Origin: Gordonia hirsuta DSM 44140 = NBRC 16056
GTDB lineage: Bacteria; Actinomycetota; Actinomycetes; Mycobacteriales; Mycobacteriaceae
Direction of reading: 5' to 3'
NCBI RefSeq assembly: GCF_000333015.1
Contig: NZ_BANT01000008.1
Coordinates: 1-64,000 of the forward strand
DNA length: 64,000 nucleotides
Part shown: positions 1-8,854 of the stretch, in pieces
How the letters are laid out: each line of letters starts with the position of its first letter
How positions within the stretch are numbered: the stretch's first letter is position 1
Program-made: the position numbers and the translations under genes
The notes under the pieces: generated by a model
The model's input: the letters and a program-made list of their open reading frames with translations, nothing else
What the model was told of the DNA's origin: nothing
The model's database searches: none

Positions 1-553
1 CGACCCGGGCCTCGCCGAGCACCGCCGGACCGACGTCGGCGGCCGGGCGCAGCAGTTGCGCCGCGGTGAACCGGCGGCCGCGGCGGCGGTTGCTCCGGAC
101 CCGCCGCAGACCGGGCACGCCCGCCCAGTACCGCTCGAAGGCCCGCGCGGCATCGCCGAGCTCGTCGTCGGCGAACGCTGTGACGTGCAGCAGTTGCTCC
201 ACCTCGTCGAAACCGGCGGCGATGCGTTCGGGAGTCCACCACGACGGCCAGTGCGCATAGTCGCCGGGCCGCCCGCGCAGAAAGTAGCCGCCGTTGATCG
301 CGGCGCTGCCGCCCAGCCCCCGTCCGCGCAGCACGTGCCGGCCTCGTCGTTCCGGCCACTGCTGCACCCGGTGACCGTCGGCAATCGGCAGCCGGGACAG
401 GGCCGCGACCTCCCCCGGCGGCACACCCGGTCCCTGCTCGAGCAGCAGGACCTCGCGGTCTGCACGGGCCGCCAGCCGGTGGGCCACCAGTGCGCCGGCG
501 GTACCTGCACCGATCACCACGATGTCGGCCCGCGCCGGCAGCACCCCGGTCAC
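1..553 (-). CDS. mftG: MftG, GMC-family mycofactocin dehydrogenase (partial, C-terminus beyond window)
   Basis: Only the first 184 codons are present; the gene runs off the left edge. The start is GTG at 553, overlapping the mftF stop as GTGA. The N-terminus reads ADIVVIGAGTAGALVAHRLA, the FAD-binding Rossmann motif of GMC oxidoreductases. It is followed by LLEQGPG and by RGRGLGGSAAINGGYFLRG, the second GMC signature. MftG is the flavoprotein that links mycofactocinol oxidation to the respiratory chain. The call rests on this fold together with its place directly after mftF. The FAD-proximal histidine near the C-terminus lies outside the window, so completeness cannot be judged. Confidence 0.9.
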   Translation of the reverse strand, partial: MTGVLPARADIVVIGAGTAGALVAHRLAARADREVLLLEQGPGVPPGEVAALSRLPIADGHRVQQWPERRGRHVLRGRGLGGSAAINGGYFLRGRPGDYAHWPSWWTPERIAAGFDEVEQLLHVTAFADDELGDAARAFERYWAGVPGLRRVRSNRRRGRRFTAAQLLRPAADVGPAVLGEARV

Positions 554-2034
554 TTCCGCGTCAGAATCGGCCGCAGCGCGGCCGGGCTGGCGGCGGCCAG
601 GGCGCCCTGCCACAGCCCCGCCCCGTAGGCGAGGTCGTCGAGCCGGCGCATCAGCACATAGCCGACCGGTCCCACCCCCGGCGAGCGGTCCTGCAGCACC
701 TCGTGGCGCACCCACAGCGCGACGCCCTCGGCCACGGCCAGCTGCAGCACATAGCGGCGCATGGCCGGGATCGTGACCACCGCCAGCAGGGTCAGCGGCC
801 AGTAGTGCCGCAGCAGCGCCTGCGTGCCCTGCAGCAGACCCCAGCCCAGGGCCCGGCCGGTCACCGAGACGGCGATCCCGGTGCTGCCGGGCACCTCCCG
901 CAGCAGCCGGCGGGTGCGGTAGGCGGTGTGCAGCGCCAGCACCGCGGCGACCAGCACGCCCAGCCGGGTGCGGCTGAGCAGCGCCACCACCGCCGCGGCC
1001 ACCGGGATCGTCGACCGCACCGGTGCGGCGGTGGCGCCGTGCCGGCCGGCCAGCTGGGCGGCCCCGGTGCCGTAGTAGCGGTGCCGGCCCAGCAGCGCCC
1101 GCAGGCTCTCCCGGTGGTCGTGCCGGACATGGGCGATGGGGTCGTAGTAGATGCGCCAGCCCGCGGCATGGGTGCGCCAGCACAGGTCGACGTCCTCGGC
1201 CACCCGCAGGGATTCGTCGAAGCCGAGGAAGGCCGTCCGGCGCACCACCATCGCGGCACTGGGCACATAGGCCAGGGCGCTGCCGGGGGCCACCAGCGCC
1301 TCGGCCGGCCCCATGTCCAGGGACGAGTGCACATTCGCATACCGGGCCACGATCGAGGCGCCCCCGTAGAGCGGCCGTCCGACGATGCGTGGCGCGACGA
1401 TGGCCACGGCCGGATCGGAGAAGTGCCCCAGCAGGATCGTCAGCCAGTCCCGCGAGGGCACGGTGTCCGAATCGAGGAAGGCCACGAAGTCGGTCGTCGC
1501 CGCGGCCAGTCCGGCATTGCGGGCCGCCGCCGGACCGCGGTTGTCCTCGAAGCGGATCAGCTGCACCTGCTCGCCGGTGGCGCGGATCGGGTCGGCCGAG
1601 CCGTCGTCGACGACGATCACCGCGCACCCGGTCAGCGCCTGCAGCAGCTGGTCGACGCCGGCCTGGTTGTCGCGCACCGGGATCACCGCAGTCACCTGAT
1701 CCGGTCCCGGACCGTTCATCGGCCGCGGTCGGCCGATGCCGGTGTCCAGCAGCCGCCGGGCCAGGGCCCCGGTGGCGCGGTCGTGCACGGCGGTGCGGCC
1801 GTCGGCCGACATCATGCCCAGCGCCGCATCGGAGAGTTTGAGCAGGCGGGCCGGTGACCCGCCGAACAGGTACTTCAGGTTCCCGCCGGAGATGCAGCGC
1901 GGATCGATCTGCACCTGGAAACCGTCGGGCAGGGTGGTGTCGGCGGGACCCTCGGCCGGGTCGTGCGGGGCGGTCGTCTCGCCCGCGGCGGCGTGGTCGT
2001 GCGGGGAGCCGGGTTCGGTGCGCGGTGGGGTCAT
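550..2034 (-). CDS. mftF: MftF, mycofactocin glycosyltransferase (GT2 family)
   Basis: A 494-aa protein. ATG at 2034 overlaps the mftE stop (ATGA). The first ~85 residues form a divergent N-terminal domain containing PRCISGGNLKYLFGG. The GT2 catalytic domain follows with TAVIPVRDNQ, IVVDDGSADP, the metal/nucleotide-sugar motif FLDSDTVPS and EDVDLCWRTH. The last ~170 residues carry hydrophobic stretches (AAVVALLSRTRLGVLVAAVL and later segments) that should anchor it at the inner membrane. Family knowledge: MftF adds the beta-1,4-glucose chain to premycofactocin. The frame stays open upstream into mftE, but that extension is only mftE read out of frame. Length and context match the family. Confidence 0.93.
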   Translation of the reverse strand: MTPPRTEPGSPHDHAAAGETTAPHDPAEGPADTTLPDGFQVQIDPRCISGGNLKYLFGGSPARLLKLSDAALGMMSADGRTAVHDRATGALARRLLDTGIGRPRPMNGPGPDQVTAVIPVRDNQAGVDQLLQALTGCAVIVVDDGSADPIRATGEQVQLIRFEDNRGPAAARNAGLAAATTDFVAFLDSDTVPSRDWLTILLGHFSDPAVAIVAPRIVGRPLYGGASIVARYANVHSSLDMGPAEALVAPGSALAYVPSAAMVVRRTAFLGFDESLRVAEDVDLCWRTHAAGWRIYYDPIAHVRHDHRESLRALLGRHRYYGTGAAQLAGRHGATAAPVRSTIPVAAAVVALLSRTRLGVLVAAVLALHTAYRTRRLLREVPGSTGIAVSVTGRALGWGLLQGTQALLRHYWPLTLLAVVTIPAMRRYVLQLAVAEGVALWVRHEVLQDRSPGVGPVGYVLMRRLDDLAYGAGLWQGALAAASPAALRPILTRK

Positions 2035-2756
2035 GCCAGTCGTCCGTCCGCGCCGACGGACCAGCGCCGGGCCGCACCGGTCAGCGCCGTCGTCGTCGAG
2101 TGCAGACTCCGCGCGCCGCTGGCCGCATCGGCGCCGCTGGGATCGCCCAGCACACCGTTGGGGCTGACCGCGGCCACCCCGTCGCGCCGCAGCACGTCCA
2201 GCAGCTGCCCGATGGGTGCGGTGTTGCCGGGGGCGGCCTGGTCCATCCGCACCTGCGCCGGGGCGATCGCCAGCAGCACCGAGGTCTCGGTGTGGCCGGC
2301 GTGGGCGTCGGCACCGGGGAAGGCGCACGGGAACCAGGCCGCATCGCGACTTTCGGCGCGCAGCGTGGTCACCGCCTCGATCACCGCGGCCGCATTGCCG
2401 CCGTGCGCATTGACCACCAGCAGCCGGTCGGCCCAGCGGCAGGCACTGCGGCCCAGCTCCAGCAGCAGCAGACTCAGCGCCGCGGTGCCGATGGACACGG
2501 TGCCGGGAAAGCCCTCGTGCTCCCCCGAGGCGCCGTACTCGATCGTCGGGGCCAGCAGCCACCGCGGCGGGGCAGCGTCGTCGTCGTTCAAGGCCTCGAC
2601 CGCCCGGGCGGCCACCTCCCGGCCGATCCGCGAGTCGGTGTCCAGCGGCAGATGCGGACCGTGCTGCTCCACCGAACCGACCGGGACCACCAGCGTCACC
2701 GGGGCGCGGCCCAGCTCGGGCCACACCGCCGCAGCGAGCCGGGGGACGGATTCCAT
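2031..2756 (-). CDS. mftE: MftE, creatininase-family mycofactocin precursor peptidase
   Basis: A 241-aa protein beginning [16 protein letters not shown]. The metal-binding signature [15 protein letters not shown] (E30, H32, H35, D41) is that of the creatininase family. Later metal and active-site regions appear as VVNAHGGNA and [10 protein letters not shown]. MftE cleaves the MftC-modified MftA precursor to release AHDP, the Val-Tyr-derived core that MftD then oxidises. It heads the mftE-F-G unit, translationally coupled to mftF by a 4-nt overlap. It does not directly follow mftD as in mycobacteria; 3.5 kb of other genes lie between. It therefore needs its own promoter in the divergent gap 2757-2938. 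Confidence 0.95.
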   Translation of the reverse strand: MESVPRLAAAVWPELGRAPVTLVVPVGSVEQHGPHLPLDTDSRIGREVAARAVEALNDDDAAPPRWLLAPTIEYGASGEHEGFPGTVSIGTAALSLLLLELGRSACRWADRLLVVNAHGGNAAAVIEAVTTLRAESRDAAWFPCAFPGADAHAGHTETSVLLAIAPAQVRMDQAAPGNTAPIGQLLDVLRRDGVAAVSPNGVLGDPSGADAASGARSLHSTTTALTGAARRWSVGADGRLA

Positions 2757-2938
2757 TGCGCAGACTCTACCGAGGGAGCGGCGCCGGGTACATGGTCGTC
2801 GAGCAGATTCGGCCGAACAGGCACCCGCGTGCCACTGCCGAACCAGACACCACAGCCGTCACCGGAAGTCGCATATGTAATGCTGAACCCCAGGGTGAGA
2901 TCCCCGCCACGTTTGGTCCCGACCCGGAGGTTCCTGCA

Positions 2939-4051
2939 GTGACCACGCCCAGTACATCGTCCAGCGGCCGGCCCGGCCCCCTCTCCAGCATCCGCGTCAT
3001 CGAGTTCGCCGGCATCGGCCCGGGCCCGCATGCGGCCATGCTGCTGGCCGACCTGGGCGCCGATGTGGTCCGCATCCAGCGGCCCGGTGAGCTGCCCAAG
3101 GAGGGCGCCAAGGCCGACGCGCTGCTGCGCGGACGCCGGGTGGTCGAGGCCAACCTGAAGAACCCGGCCGAACGCGAGACCATCCTGAATCTGATCGCCA
3201 AGGCCGACGTCGTGATCGAGGGCTTCCGCCCCGGCGTGATGGAGCGTCTGGGCTTCGGCCCCGACGACCTCGAAGCGGTGAACCCGCGCCTGATCTACGG
3301 CCGGATGACCGGCTGGGGCCAGGACGGCCCGCGCGCCGAGCTGGCCGGCCACGATATGAACTACATCTCGCTGACCGGCATGCTGCACGCCATCGGCCGC
3401 GCCGACGAGAAGCCGACTCCGCCGCTGAACCTGGTCGGCGACTTCGGCGGCGGCTCGATGTTCCTGGTGGTCGGTATCCTGGCCGCGCTCGTGGAGCGTT
3501 CGGTGTCCGGGAAGGGCGAGGTGGTCGACGCGGCCATGGTCGACGGCGCCTCGGTGCTCGGCCAGATGATGTGGGCCTTCCGCGGCACCGGCCTGTGGCA
3601 GGACCGCCGCGGAGTCAATCTGCTCGACACCGGCGCACCGTTCTACGAGGTGTACGAGACCTCCGACGGCAAGTGGATGGCCGTGGGCTCGATCGAGCCG
3701 CAGTTCTACGCCCAGCTGATCGAGGGTCTGGCGCTGGATGCCGAGTCGCTGCCGCACCAGCTCGACTTCTCCCGCTGGGCCGAACTCAAGGAGACCTTCG
3801 CCGAGACCTTCAAGACCAAGACCCGCGACGAGTGGGCCGCGATCTTCGAGGGCACCGACGCCTGCGTCTCCCCGGTCCTGGACTTCACCGAGGCCCCCAG
3901 CGATCCGCACCTGGCCGCCCGCGGCACGCTGATCGAGATCGACGGCGTCATGCAGGCCCAGGTGGCTCCGCGCTTCACCCGGTCGGCCACCCAGACCCCG
4001 GAGGCCCCGGCCCGCGCCGCCACCGATCCGGCGACGCTCTGGACCGACTGA
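2939..4051 (+). CDS. Alpha-methylacyl-CoA racemase (CaiB/BaiF family)
   Basis: A 370-aa class III CoA-transferase-fold protein. GTG at 2939 is chosen because GGAGG lies 8 nt upstream; the open frame continues further 5' but without family sequence. Motifs are [34 protein letters not shown] and [12 protein letters not shown] (H138), with VGDFGGGSM (D168). These correspond to the His/Asp pair of mycobacterial MCR (His126/Asp156, offset 12). The enzyme epimerises 2-methyl-branched acyl-CoAs such as pristanoyl-CoA or the C25/C26 sterol side chain, so that beta-oxidation can proceed. It diverges from mftE and sits next to the SDR with a KstR-like site, which suits a role in sterol or branched-chain catabolism. 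Confidence 0.9.
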   Translation: MTTPSTSSSGRPGPLSSIRVIEFAGIGPGPHAAMLLADLGADVVRIQRPGELPKEGAKADALLRGRRVVEANLKNPAERETILNLIAKADVVIEGFRPGVMERLGFGPDDLEAVNPRLIYGRMTGWGQDGPRAELAGHDMNYISLTGMLHAIGRADEKPTPPLNLVGDFGGGSMFLVVGILAALVERSVSGKGEVVDAAMVDGASVLGQMMWAFRGTGLWQDRRGVNLLDTGAPFYEVYETSDGKWMAVGSIEPQFYAQLIEGLALDAESLPHQLDFSRWAELKETFAETFKTKTRDEWAAIFEGTDACVSPVLDFTEAPSDPHLAARGTLIEIDGVMQAQVAPRFTRSATQTPEAPARAATDPATLWTD

Positions 4052-4069
4052 CCCCGGGCTCCGCTCTCT

Positions 4070-4109
4070 TCGGGCCCCGTCGACGACCTGGTGCGCCGGC
4101 GGGGCCCGA
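4070..4109. terminator. Stem-loop after the racemase gene
   Basis: Ten-bp perfect arms, TCGGGCCCCG (4070-4079) and CGGGGCCCGA (4100-4109), with a 20-nt loop. It lies 18 nt after the racemase stop. There is no U-tract, as is common for actinobacterial terminators. Confidence 0.5.
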
Positions 4110-4167
4110 GCCGTCTGCGGCGCCGTCGTCCCGTGTTCTGACGGCTCGGCACCCGAACACCCCAAAC

Positions 4168-4181
4168 TAGAACGTGTTACA
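4168..4181. promoter_or_regulatory. KstR-like operator upstream of the mycofactocin-type SDR
   Basis: TAGAACGTGTTACA fits TNNAACNNGTTNNA, the motif reported for the cholesterol-catabolism repressor KstR. It lies 29 nt upstream of the SDR start codon at 4211, where a repressor would block transcription. kstR itself is not in the window. Confidence 0.65.
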
Positions 4182-4210
4182 GTTCGACGGTCAGTCTACG
4201 AAGGGGTGTC

Positions 4211-5011
4211 ATGGGCCAGTTCGACGGTCAGGTCGTCTATATCACCGGGATCGCCCGCGGTCAGGGCCGCAATCACGCGATCCGTTTCGCGCGCGAGGGC
4301 GCGTCGATCATCGGCATCGACGCGGCCGGCCCCGTCGTCGACCATGCCACCTATCCACCGGCCACCGCCGACGACTTCGCCGAGACCATCACGCTGGTCG
4401 AGGCCGAGGGCGGCCAGATCCTGGCCCGCCAGGGCGACATCCGCGACCTGGCCTTCCAGACCGAGGTCGCCGCCGAGGGCGTCGAACGCTTCGGCCGGCT
4501 CGACCACGTGGTCGCCAACGCGGGCATCCTGACCTGGGGTCTCACCTGGGAGCTGTCCGAGGAGCAGTTCTCCGATGTGGTCGACGTGAACCTGGTCGGC
4601 ACCTGGAAGACCCTCAAAGCCACCATCCCCCACCTGCTGAAGAACAAGGACGGCGGCTCCATCACCATCATGTCGTCGGTGGCCGGCCTCAAGGCGATGC
4701 CCGCGCAGGCCTCGTACTCGGCGTCGAAGTTCGGCCTCCGCGGCCTGGCACAGACCGCCGCCAAGGAGCTGGGCCCCAAGCGGATCCGCGTCAACACCGT
4801 CCACCCGTATGCGGTGAACACCAAGATGGGCCTCAACGACACGTCTGCCATGAAGGCCTTCGAGGAGTGGGGCATGCACTTCCCGTCGCTGCTAGGCCAC
4901 TACCCGGTCGCCTCGCTCGACGACCTCACCGACGCCGTGTTCTATCTGGCCACCGCCAAGGCCGTCACCGGCGCCGAGTTCCAGATCGATATGGGGCACT
5001 CCAAGGTGTGA
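4211..5011 (+). CDS. Mycofactocin-coupled SDR-family oxidoreductase (carveol dehydrogenase-like)
   Basis: A 266-aa classical SDR. The cofactor motif is the unusual TGIARGQGRNHAIRFA, typical of the SDR subgroup that retains nicotinamide and relies on mycofactocin. NAGIL and the catalytic S-Y-K set (IMSSVAG ... SYSASKFGLRG) follow, and the C-terminus is FQIDMGHSKV. It should oxidise a secondary alcohol and pass electrons to mycofactocin rather than to free NAD. It lies inside the split mft locus, with ATG preceded by GAAGGGG and a KstR-like site. In M. tuberculosis, Rv0687 is an SDR of similar placement near the mft genes. The substrate cannot be told from sequence. Confidence 0.88.
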   Translation: MGQFDGQVVYITGIARGQGRNHAIRFAREGASIIGIDAAGPVVDHATYPPATADDFAETITLVEAEGGQILARQGDIRDLAFQTEVAAEGVERFGRLDHVVANAGILTWGLTWELSEEQFSDVVDVNLVGTWKTLKATIPHLLKNKDGGSITIMSSVAGLKAMPAQASYSASKFGLRGLAQTAAKELGPKRIRVNTVHPYAVNTKMGLNDTSAMKAFEEWGMHFPSLLGHYPVASLDDLTDAVFYLATAKAVTGAEFQIDMGHSKV

Positions 5012-5041
5012 GTCCGGGTCGCTGTGGTTGTCGTGGTGGTC

Positions 5042-5148
5042 GTGCACAACCGTCACCGACCGTCGCGGTCGTCGTGCACAACCGTCACCGATCGTCGCCG
5101 CCAGTGACACCTGTGCCCGCCGGTGACGATTGTGCGTGACGGTTGTGC
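5042..5148. repeat. Array of direct and inverted copies of GTGCACAACCGTCACCGA
   Basis: Two near-identical 24-nt direct copies (5042-5065 and 5074-5097, one mismatch, period 32) are followed by three inverted, partly degenerate copies of GTGACNNNTGTGC (5104-5116, 5123-5135, 5136-5148). Copy 5136-5148 is the exact reverse complement of GCACAACCGTCAC in the direct copies, so large stem-loops can form. The array lies between the convergent SDR and DUF559 genes. Related copies occur on the other side of the DUF559 gene. Confidence 0.85.
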
Positions 5149-5169
5149 CCGGGGTCCGGCGACGGCCGG

Positions 5170-5991
5170 CTACGGCCAGAGGTGGGCCGACTGTTCGACC
5201 AGGCGCCGGATATCGCGAGCCACCGCCGGCCAGCCCCGCACCACATCGGCGTAGGTCAGCCGCAGCACCAGATAGCCGTTGACCACGGCCACCCGGTCGC
5301 GGCGGCGGTCCCCGGCGAAGGATTCCTGATCGCTGTGATGGGTCCGGCCGTCGAACTCGACGATCAGCCGGTCCCCGACCAGCGCATCCACCCGGCCGAT
5401 GCCGGGGATCTGTACCTGGGTGCGCACCCGCAGACCCATCGCCTTCAGCCGGAGCCGGCCCATCGTCTCCAGCCCGGACTGGGCACCGGCGTCGACCAGG
5501 TTCAGCAGCCGCCCGACCGGCGGGGGCGCCGCCTGGAACATCCCGGTCAGTGCAGACCGCGTCATGAGCCCGCGATTGAGGACCGAATCGCACAGGACCA
5601 CGAAGGTCTCGTCGTTGACGCAACGGACCGCATGACGCAGCGCGATGGGTACCTGGTCGACCGCCGAGACCTCCGGTTCGGGGCGGCCGTGCTGGGTACA
5701 CAAGTCCGACCGCCGCCGATGCGCCTGGGAGTTGCCGCGCGTGTGCACCCTCTCGGGGGACTCCGGATCCGCCTCGGGCACCCAGACCTGGTGGCGGCGC
5801 AGCGCGCTGACGCAGCTGAGCACCCCGCCGCCGGCGACAGCGGCGACCACCTGGGCGTCGGCCTCCTTGACCGCGTACCAGGATCGTCGTAGGCGCCGGA
5901 GCTCGCCGGTGCCTAGCGCCTCCTCGATGCCGCGGCGCGAGCGCCCCGCAGCCCGTAGTTCCCGATAGGTGTAGACCCCGAACTCCCCCAT
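5170..5991 (-). CDS. AbiEi-type antitoxin domain / DUF559 nuclease-fold protein
   Basis: A 273-aa protein with two parts. The N-terminus (VYTYRELRAAGRSRRGIEEA ... LRRLRRSWYAV) resembles the winged-helix domain of AbiEi-family type IV antitoxins. The C-terminus (RVDALVGDRLIVEFDGRTHH, then RRRDRVAVVNGYLVLRLT) has the D-(x)n-ExD pattern of the DUF559/Vsr-like PD-(D/E)XK fold. No toxin partner is adjacent, so a two-gene toxin-antitoxin system is not supported. ATG at 5991 fits the domain start; the frame is open further upstream without recognisable sequence, and the RBS is weak. The gene splits the mft locus and has repeat clusters on both flanks. Function is unknown; horizontal insertion is an inference. 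Confidence 0.7.
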   Translation of the reverse strand: MGEFGVYTYRELRAAGRSRRGIEEALGTGELRRLRRSWYAVKEADAQVVAAVAGGGVLSCVSALRRHQVWVPEADPESPERVHTRGNSQAHRRRSDLCTQHGRPEPEVSAVDQVPIALRHAVRCVNDETFVVLCDSVLNRGLMTRSALTGMFQAAPPPVGRLLNLVDAGAQSGLETMGRLRLKAMGLRVRTQVQIPGIGRVDALVGDRLIVEFDGRTHHSDQESFAGDRRRDRVAVVNGYLVLRLTYADVVRGWPAVARDIRRLVEQSAHLWP

Positions 5992-6145
5992 CACTTCAGG
6001 CTGCCCCACCACCGCCGGACAGGCGAGGCCTGCCGCAGCGGCTGTGGACAGCCCGTGCCCAGTCCCCAGCTTGCCGGCCATCAACCCTGGCCGCCCCCAG
6101 CCCCTGCCGTCCACCAGCCCCGGTGGACGGCCGAGCACAGCCGTC

Positions 6146-6235
6146 ACGAACAACCGTCACGACAGAACACAACCCTCACCGATCGACGCGATCGGTGAGG
6201 GTTGTGCACACAGGCGGCGACCCGGCGTGACGGTT
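6146..6235. repeat. Second CACAACC-GTCACC repeat cluster with an 18-bp perfect hairpin
   Basis: CACAACCCTCACCGATCG (6168-6185) and its exact complement (6189-6206) form an 18-bp stem with a 3-nt loop. A forward copy, AACAACCGTCAC, starts near 6149, and an inverted variant, GTGACGGTTATGC, lies near 6227. The word is the same as in the array at 5042-5148. The hairpin sits 47 nt downstream of the mftD stop and could end mftABCD transcription, although a U-tract is lacking. Confidence 0.85.
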
Positions 6236-6252
6236 ATGCCCGCACGACGACC

Positions 6253-7470
6253 TCAGCCGCCGAAGACCCGCTCGAACTCCTCGGGAATGATCAGGTCACT
6301 GCGGTCCAGGTCGGCGATGTCGTCCTTGCCCAGGCCCATCATCGTCGAGTCGATGCCCATGCGCAGCAGGTCCAGGACGTTCTCCACTCCGGCCTGCCCG
6401 TTGGCCGCCAGCCCGAAGAGGTAGGCCCGCCCGATCATCACGGCCTTGGCGCCGAAGGCGAGCGCCTTGACCACATCGCTGCCGCGGCGGATACCGCCGT
6501 CGAGCAGCACGTCCAGGTCCTCGCCGACGGCATCGGCGATCGGGCCGAGCACCCGGATGGTGGCCGGGGTGCCGTCGAGGTTGTTGCCGCCGTGGTTGGA
6601 CACCGAGATCGCGGTGGCCCCGATGTCGACGGCGCGCTTGGCGTCGTCGAGCCGGGTGATGCCCTTGACCATGAACTCGCCGCCCCACTGCTCACGCAGC
6701 CACTGCAGGTCGTCCCAGGTCGGCGGCGGTGTGCCCATCCACTGGCCGTAGGCGCCGAAGAAGGTCGGCCCCTGCTGACCCTTGTCCACCAGGTTCGGCG
6801 CCGACAGATCCGGGATCATCACCTTGCCGTCGCGGATCCAGTCCATCGCATAGCGCGGGCGCACGGCGATCTCCGGGGCCATCTTGGCCAGCGCCTTCAG
6901 GTCCACCTGCTCGGGGATCTCCGGGCTGCCCCAGTCGCGGCCGATGTTGAACACCCAGTCGGTGGTGACGATCAGGCCCTTGCAGCCGGCCTCGCGGGCG
7001 CGCTCGATCCGGGCGGCGACCTCGTCGCGGCCACCGAGCCAGTAGATCTGGAAGAAGATCTTGTCGTTGACCGCGGTCACCTCCTCCACCGGCTTGGAGG
7101 CGAAGCTCGACAGTCCCATGGCGGTGCCGCGGGCGGCCGCGGCGCGGGATACGGCCACCTCACCGTCGGGGTCGACGGCCTGCACACCGGTCGGCGAGAT
7201 CATCACCGGCATCGAGATCTCCTGGCCCATCACGGTGGTGGTCAGGTTGCGGTCGGGGGTGGCCCCGACCACGTGCGGGGCGAAACCCAGCTCGTTGAAG
7301 GCTTCGACGTTGTCGTGCACGGTGATCCCGGCCTGGGTGCCGGCGATCAGCGACGAGTACACCGACTTGGGCAGCCGCTTGCTGGCCCGGCGCTGCGCCT
7401 CACCGACGGTCTCGAACCACGGGTTGCGGCGCCACGGGTTCTTCTCCAGGAACTCGGCGAATTTGGACAT
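6253..7470 (-). CDS. mftD: MftD, premycofactocin synthase (FMN, lactate dehydrogenase-like)
   Basis: A 405-aa FMN-dependent alpha-hydroxyacid dehydrogenase-fold protein. It shows the conserved MISPTGVQAVDPDGEVAVSR, the FMN-site SVSNHGGNNLDG (active-site His) and LLDGGIRRGSDVVKALAFGA. The start MSKFAEFLEKNPWRRNP is characteristic of MftD. It oxidatively deaminates AHDP to premycofactocin, the redox-active alpha-keto lactam. It is the last gene of mftA-B-C-D, 75 nt after mftC. The next gene on this strand is the DUF559 protein and not mftE. Confidence 0.95.
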   Translation of the reverse strand: MSKFAEFLEKNPWRRNPWFETVGEAQRRASKRLPKSVYSSLIAGTQAGITVHDNVEAFNELGFAPHVVGATPDRNLTTTVMGQEISMPVMISPTGVQAVDPDGEVAVSRAAAARGTAMGLSSFASKPVEEVTAVNDKIFFQIYWLGGRDEVAARIERAREAGCKGLIVTTDWVFNIGRDWGSPEIPEQVDLKALAKMAPEIAVRPRYAMDWIRDGKVMIPDLSAPNLVDKGQQGPTFFGAYGQWMGTPPPTWDDLQWLREQWGGEFMVKGITRLDDAKRAVDIGATAISVSNHGGNNLDGTPATIRVLGPIADAVGEDLDVLLDGGIRRGSDVVKALAFGAKAVMIGRAYLFGLAANGQAGVENVLDLLRMGIDSTMMGLGKDDIADLDRSDLIIPEEFERVFGG

Positions 7471-7545
7471 GATGGGGCTCTCTCACTGGTGCGATAGTCG
7501 GAAAAGTACTGGTGCGGCGGGTGGAAACAGTCGGAGCTGACGGGG

Positions 7546-8850
7546 TCAGCAGCAGTTCGACGACGAGCAGCCGGTCGACGTCGTCGGCAGGAAGCCGGCC
7601 AGCGGGTTCTCGTCGCAGTCGCGCGACGGCGGTGCCGCATCGCGGCTGGGCGGGCGCGTCATCAAGGTCAGCGGCACGCCGCGGGAGTGGTCCTTGTTGG
7701 CGGTGGGTTTGGTGCGCTCACCGGCCAGCAGTGCCTCACCGTAGCCCTGCACGCATTCGGGGTCGGGTCCGTCCAGCGGCAGGCCGGTGAAGAACTTGGC
7801 GGCCATGCAGCCGCCGCGGCAGGCGTCGAAGTGGGCGCACGAGGAGCAGGCGCCGGCGCTCTGCGGCTCCCGCAACTCGGTGAACAGGTCGCTGCGCTGC
7901 CAGATCTCCTCGAAGCCGCCGTCGGACAGGATGTTGCCGGCCAGGAAGTTCTCGTGGATCGCGAACGGGCAGGCGTAGACGTCGCCGACCGGGTCGATCA
8001 GGCACACCACGCGGCCGGCGCCGCACAGGTTCAGCCCCGGCAGTCCGCCGCCGCTGCCGCCGAAGGCCGACAGGTGGAAGAAGGAGTCCCCGGTCAGGAC
8101 GCGGTCGCCGTGTTCGACGAGCCAGTTGTACAGGTCCAGCTGCTGTTCGGGCAGCGGGTGCAGATCGTCCCAGACGTCGGCGCCGCGTCCGGACGGGCGC
8201 AGCCGCGTGATGCGCAGCGTGGCCCCGAAGCGGTCGGCCAGCGCCTTGAACTCGTCGAGCTGGGTGACGTTCTGGCGGGTCACCACGACGCTGATCTTCG
8301 CGTCGGCGAAGCCCGCGGCGGCCAGGTTCTCCAGCGCGCGCACGGCCATATCGAACGAGCCGGGTCCGCGCACGGCGTCGTTCACCTCGGCGGTGGCACC
8401 GTCGAGCGAGATCTGCACGTCCACGTAGTCGGTGGCGGCCAGCCGCTGGGCCACCTCCGGAGTGATGCGCAGCCCGTTGGTGGAGAACTTGACGCCCACC
8501 TGATGGTCGACGGCGTAGTCGACCAGTTCCCAGAAGTCCGGGCGCACCGTCGGCTCGCCGCCGCCGATGTTCACGTAGAACACCTGCATCCGCTGCAGCT
8601 CGTCGATGATCGCCTTGCACTGCTCGGTGTTCAGCTCGCGCGGATCGCGCTTGCCGGAGCTGGACAGGCAGTGCACGCAGGCCAGGTTGCAGGCGTAGGT
8701 CAGCTCCCAGGTCAGGCAGATCGGGGCGTCCAGTCCGCGTTCGAACTGGTCCACGAGCCGGCCGACCTGGGGCGGGGCGGAGGGGGCCGCCAGGTTCAGG
8801 GCGGGCGCCGTCGACGGCAGATCGTCGAGGCGGGGTTCGGTGGTGGTCAT
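7546..8850 (-). CDS. mftC: MftC, radical SAM/SPASM mycofactocin maturase
   Basis: A 434-aa radical SAM protein. C54-C58-C61 in TYACNLACVHC is the CX3CX2C motif binding the SAM [4Fe-4S] cluster. GGGEPTVR is the SAM-binding GGE region. The C-terminal SPASM domain carries cysteines for two auxiliary clusters (ACSSCAHFDACRGGC and later). MftC decarboxylates and cyclises the C-terminal Val-Tyr of MftA, using MftB as peptide chaperone. The start lies 4 nt after the mftB stop. An RBS (AGGAGTGAG) lies within the end of mftB, indicating translational coupling. Confidence 0.97.
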   Translation of the reverse strand: MTTTEPRLDDLPSTAPALNLAAPSAPPQVGRLVDQFERGLDAPICLTWELTYACNLACVHCLSSSGKRDPRELNTEQCKAIIDELQRMQVFYVNIGGGEPTVRPDFWELVDYAVDHQVGVKFSTNGLRITPEVAQRLAATDYVDVQISLDGATAEVNDAVRGPGSFDMAVRALENLAAAGFADAKISVVVTRQNVTQLDEFKALADRFGATLRITRLRPSGRGADVWDDLHPLPEQQLDLYNWLVEHGDRVLTGDSFFHLSAFGGSGGGLPGLNLCGAGRVVCLIDPVGDVYACPFAIHENFLAGNILSDGGFEEIWQRSDLFTELREPQSAGACSSCAHFDACRGGCMAAKFFTGLPLDGPDPECVQGYGEALLAGERTKPTANKDHSRGVPLTLMTRPPSRDAAPPSRDCDENPLAGFLPTTSTGCSSSNCC

Positions 8851-8854
8851 CTAC

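Noticed and set aside
2035-2724. N-terminal extension of MftF through mftE
   Set aside because: The extension is mftE read in another frame; ATG 2034 with a 4-nt overlap fits the family.
5170-5991. Complete type IV toxin-antitoxin (AbiE) system
   Set aside because: No AbiEii nucleotidyltransferase toxin gene is adjacent to either AbiEi-like gene.
5992-6153. 54-residue N-terminal extension of the first DUF559 protein
   Set aside because: Contains part of the repeat cluster and Gly/Ala-rich sequence without domain similarity; the winged-helix domain starts at ATG 5991.
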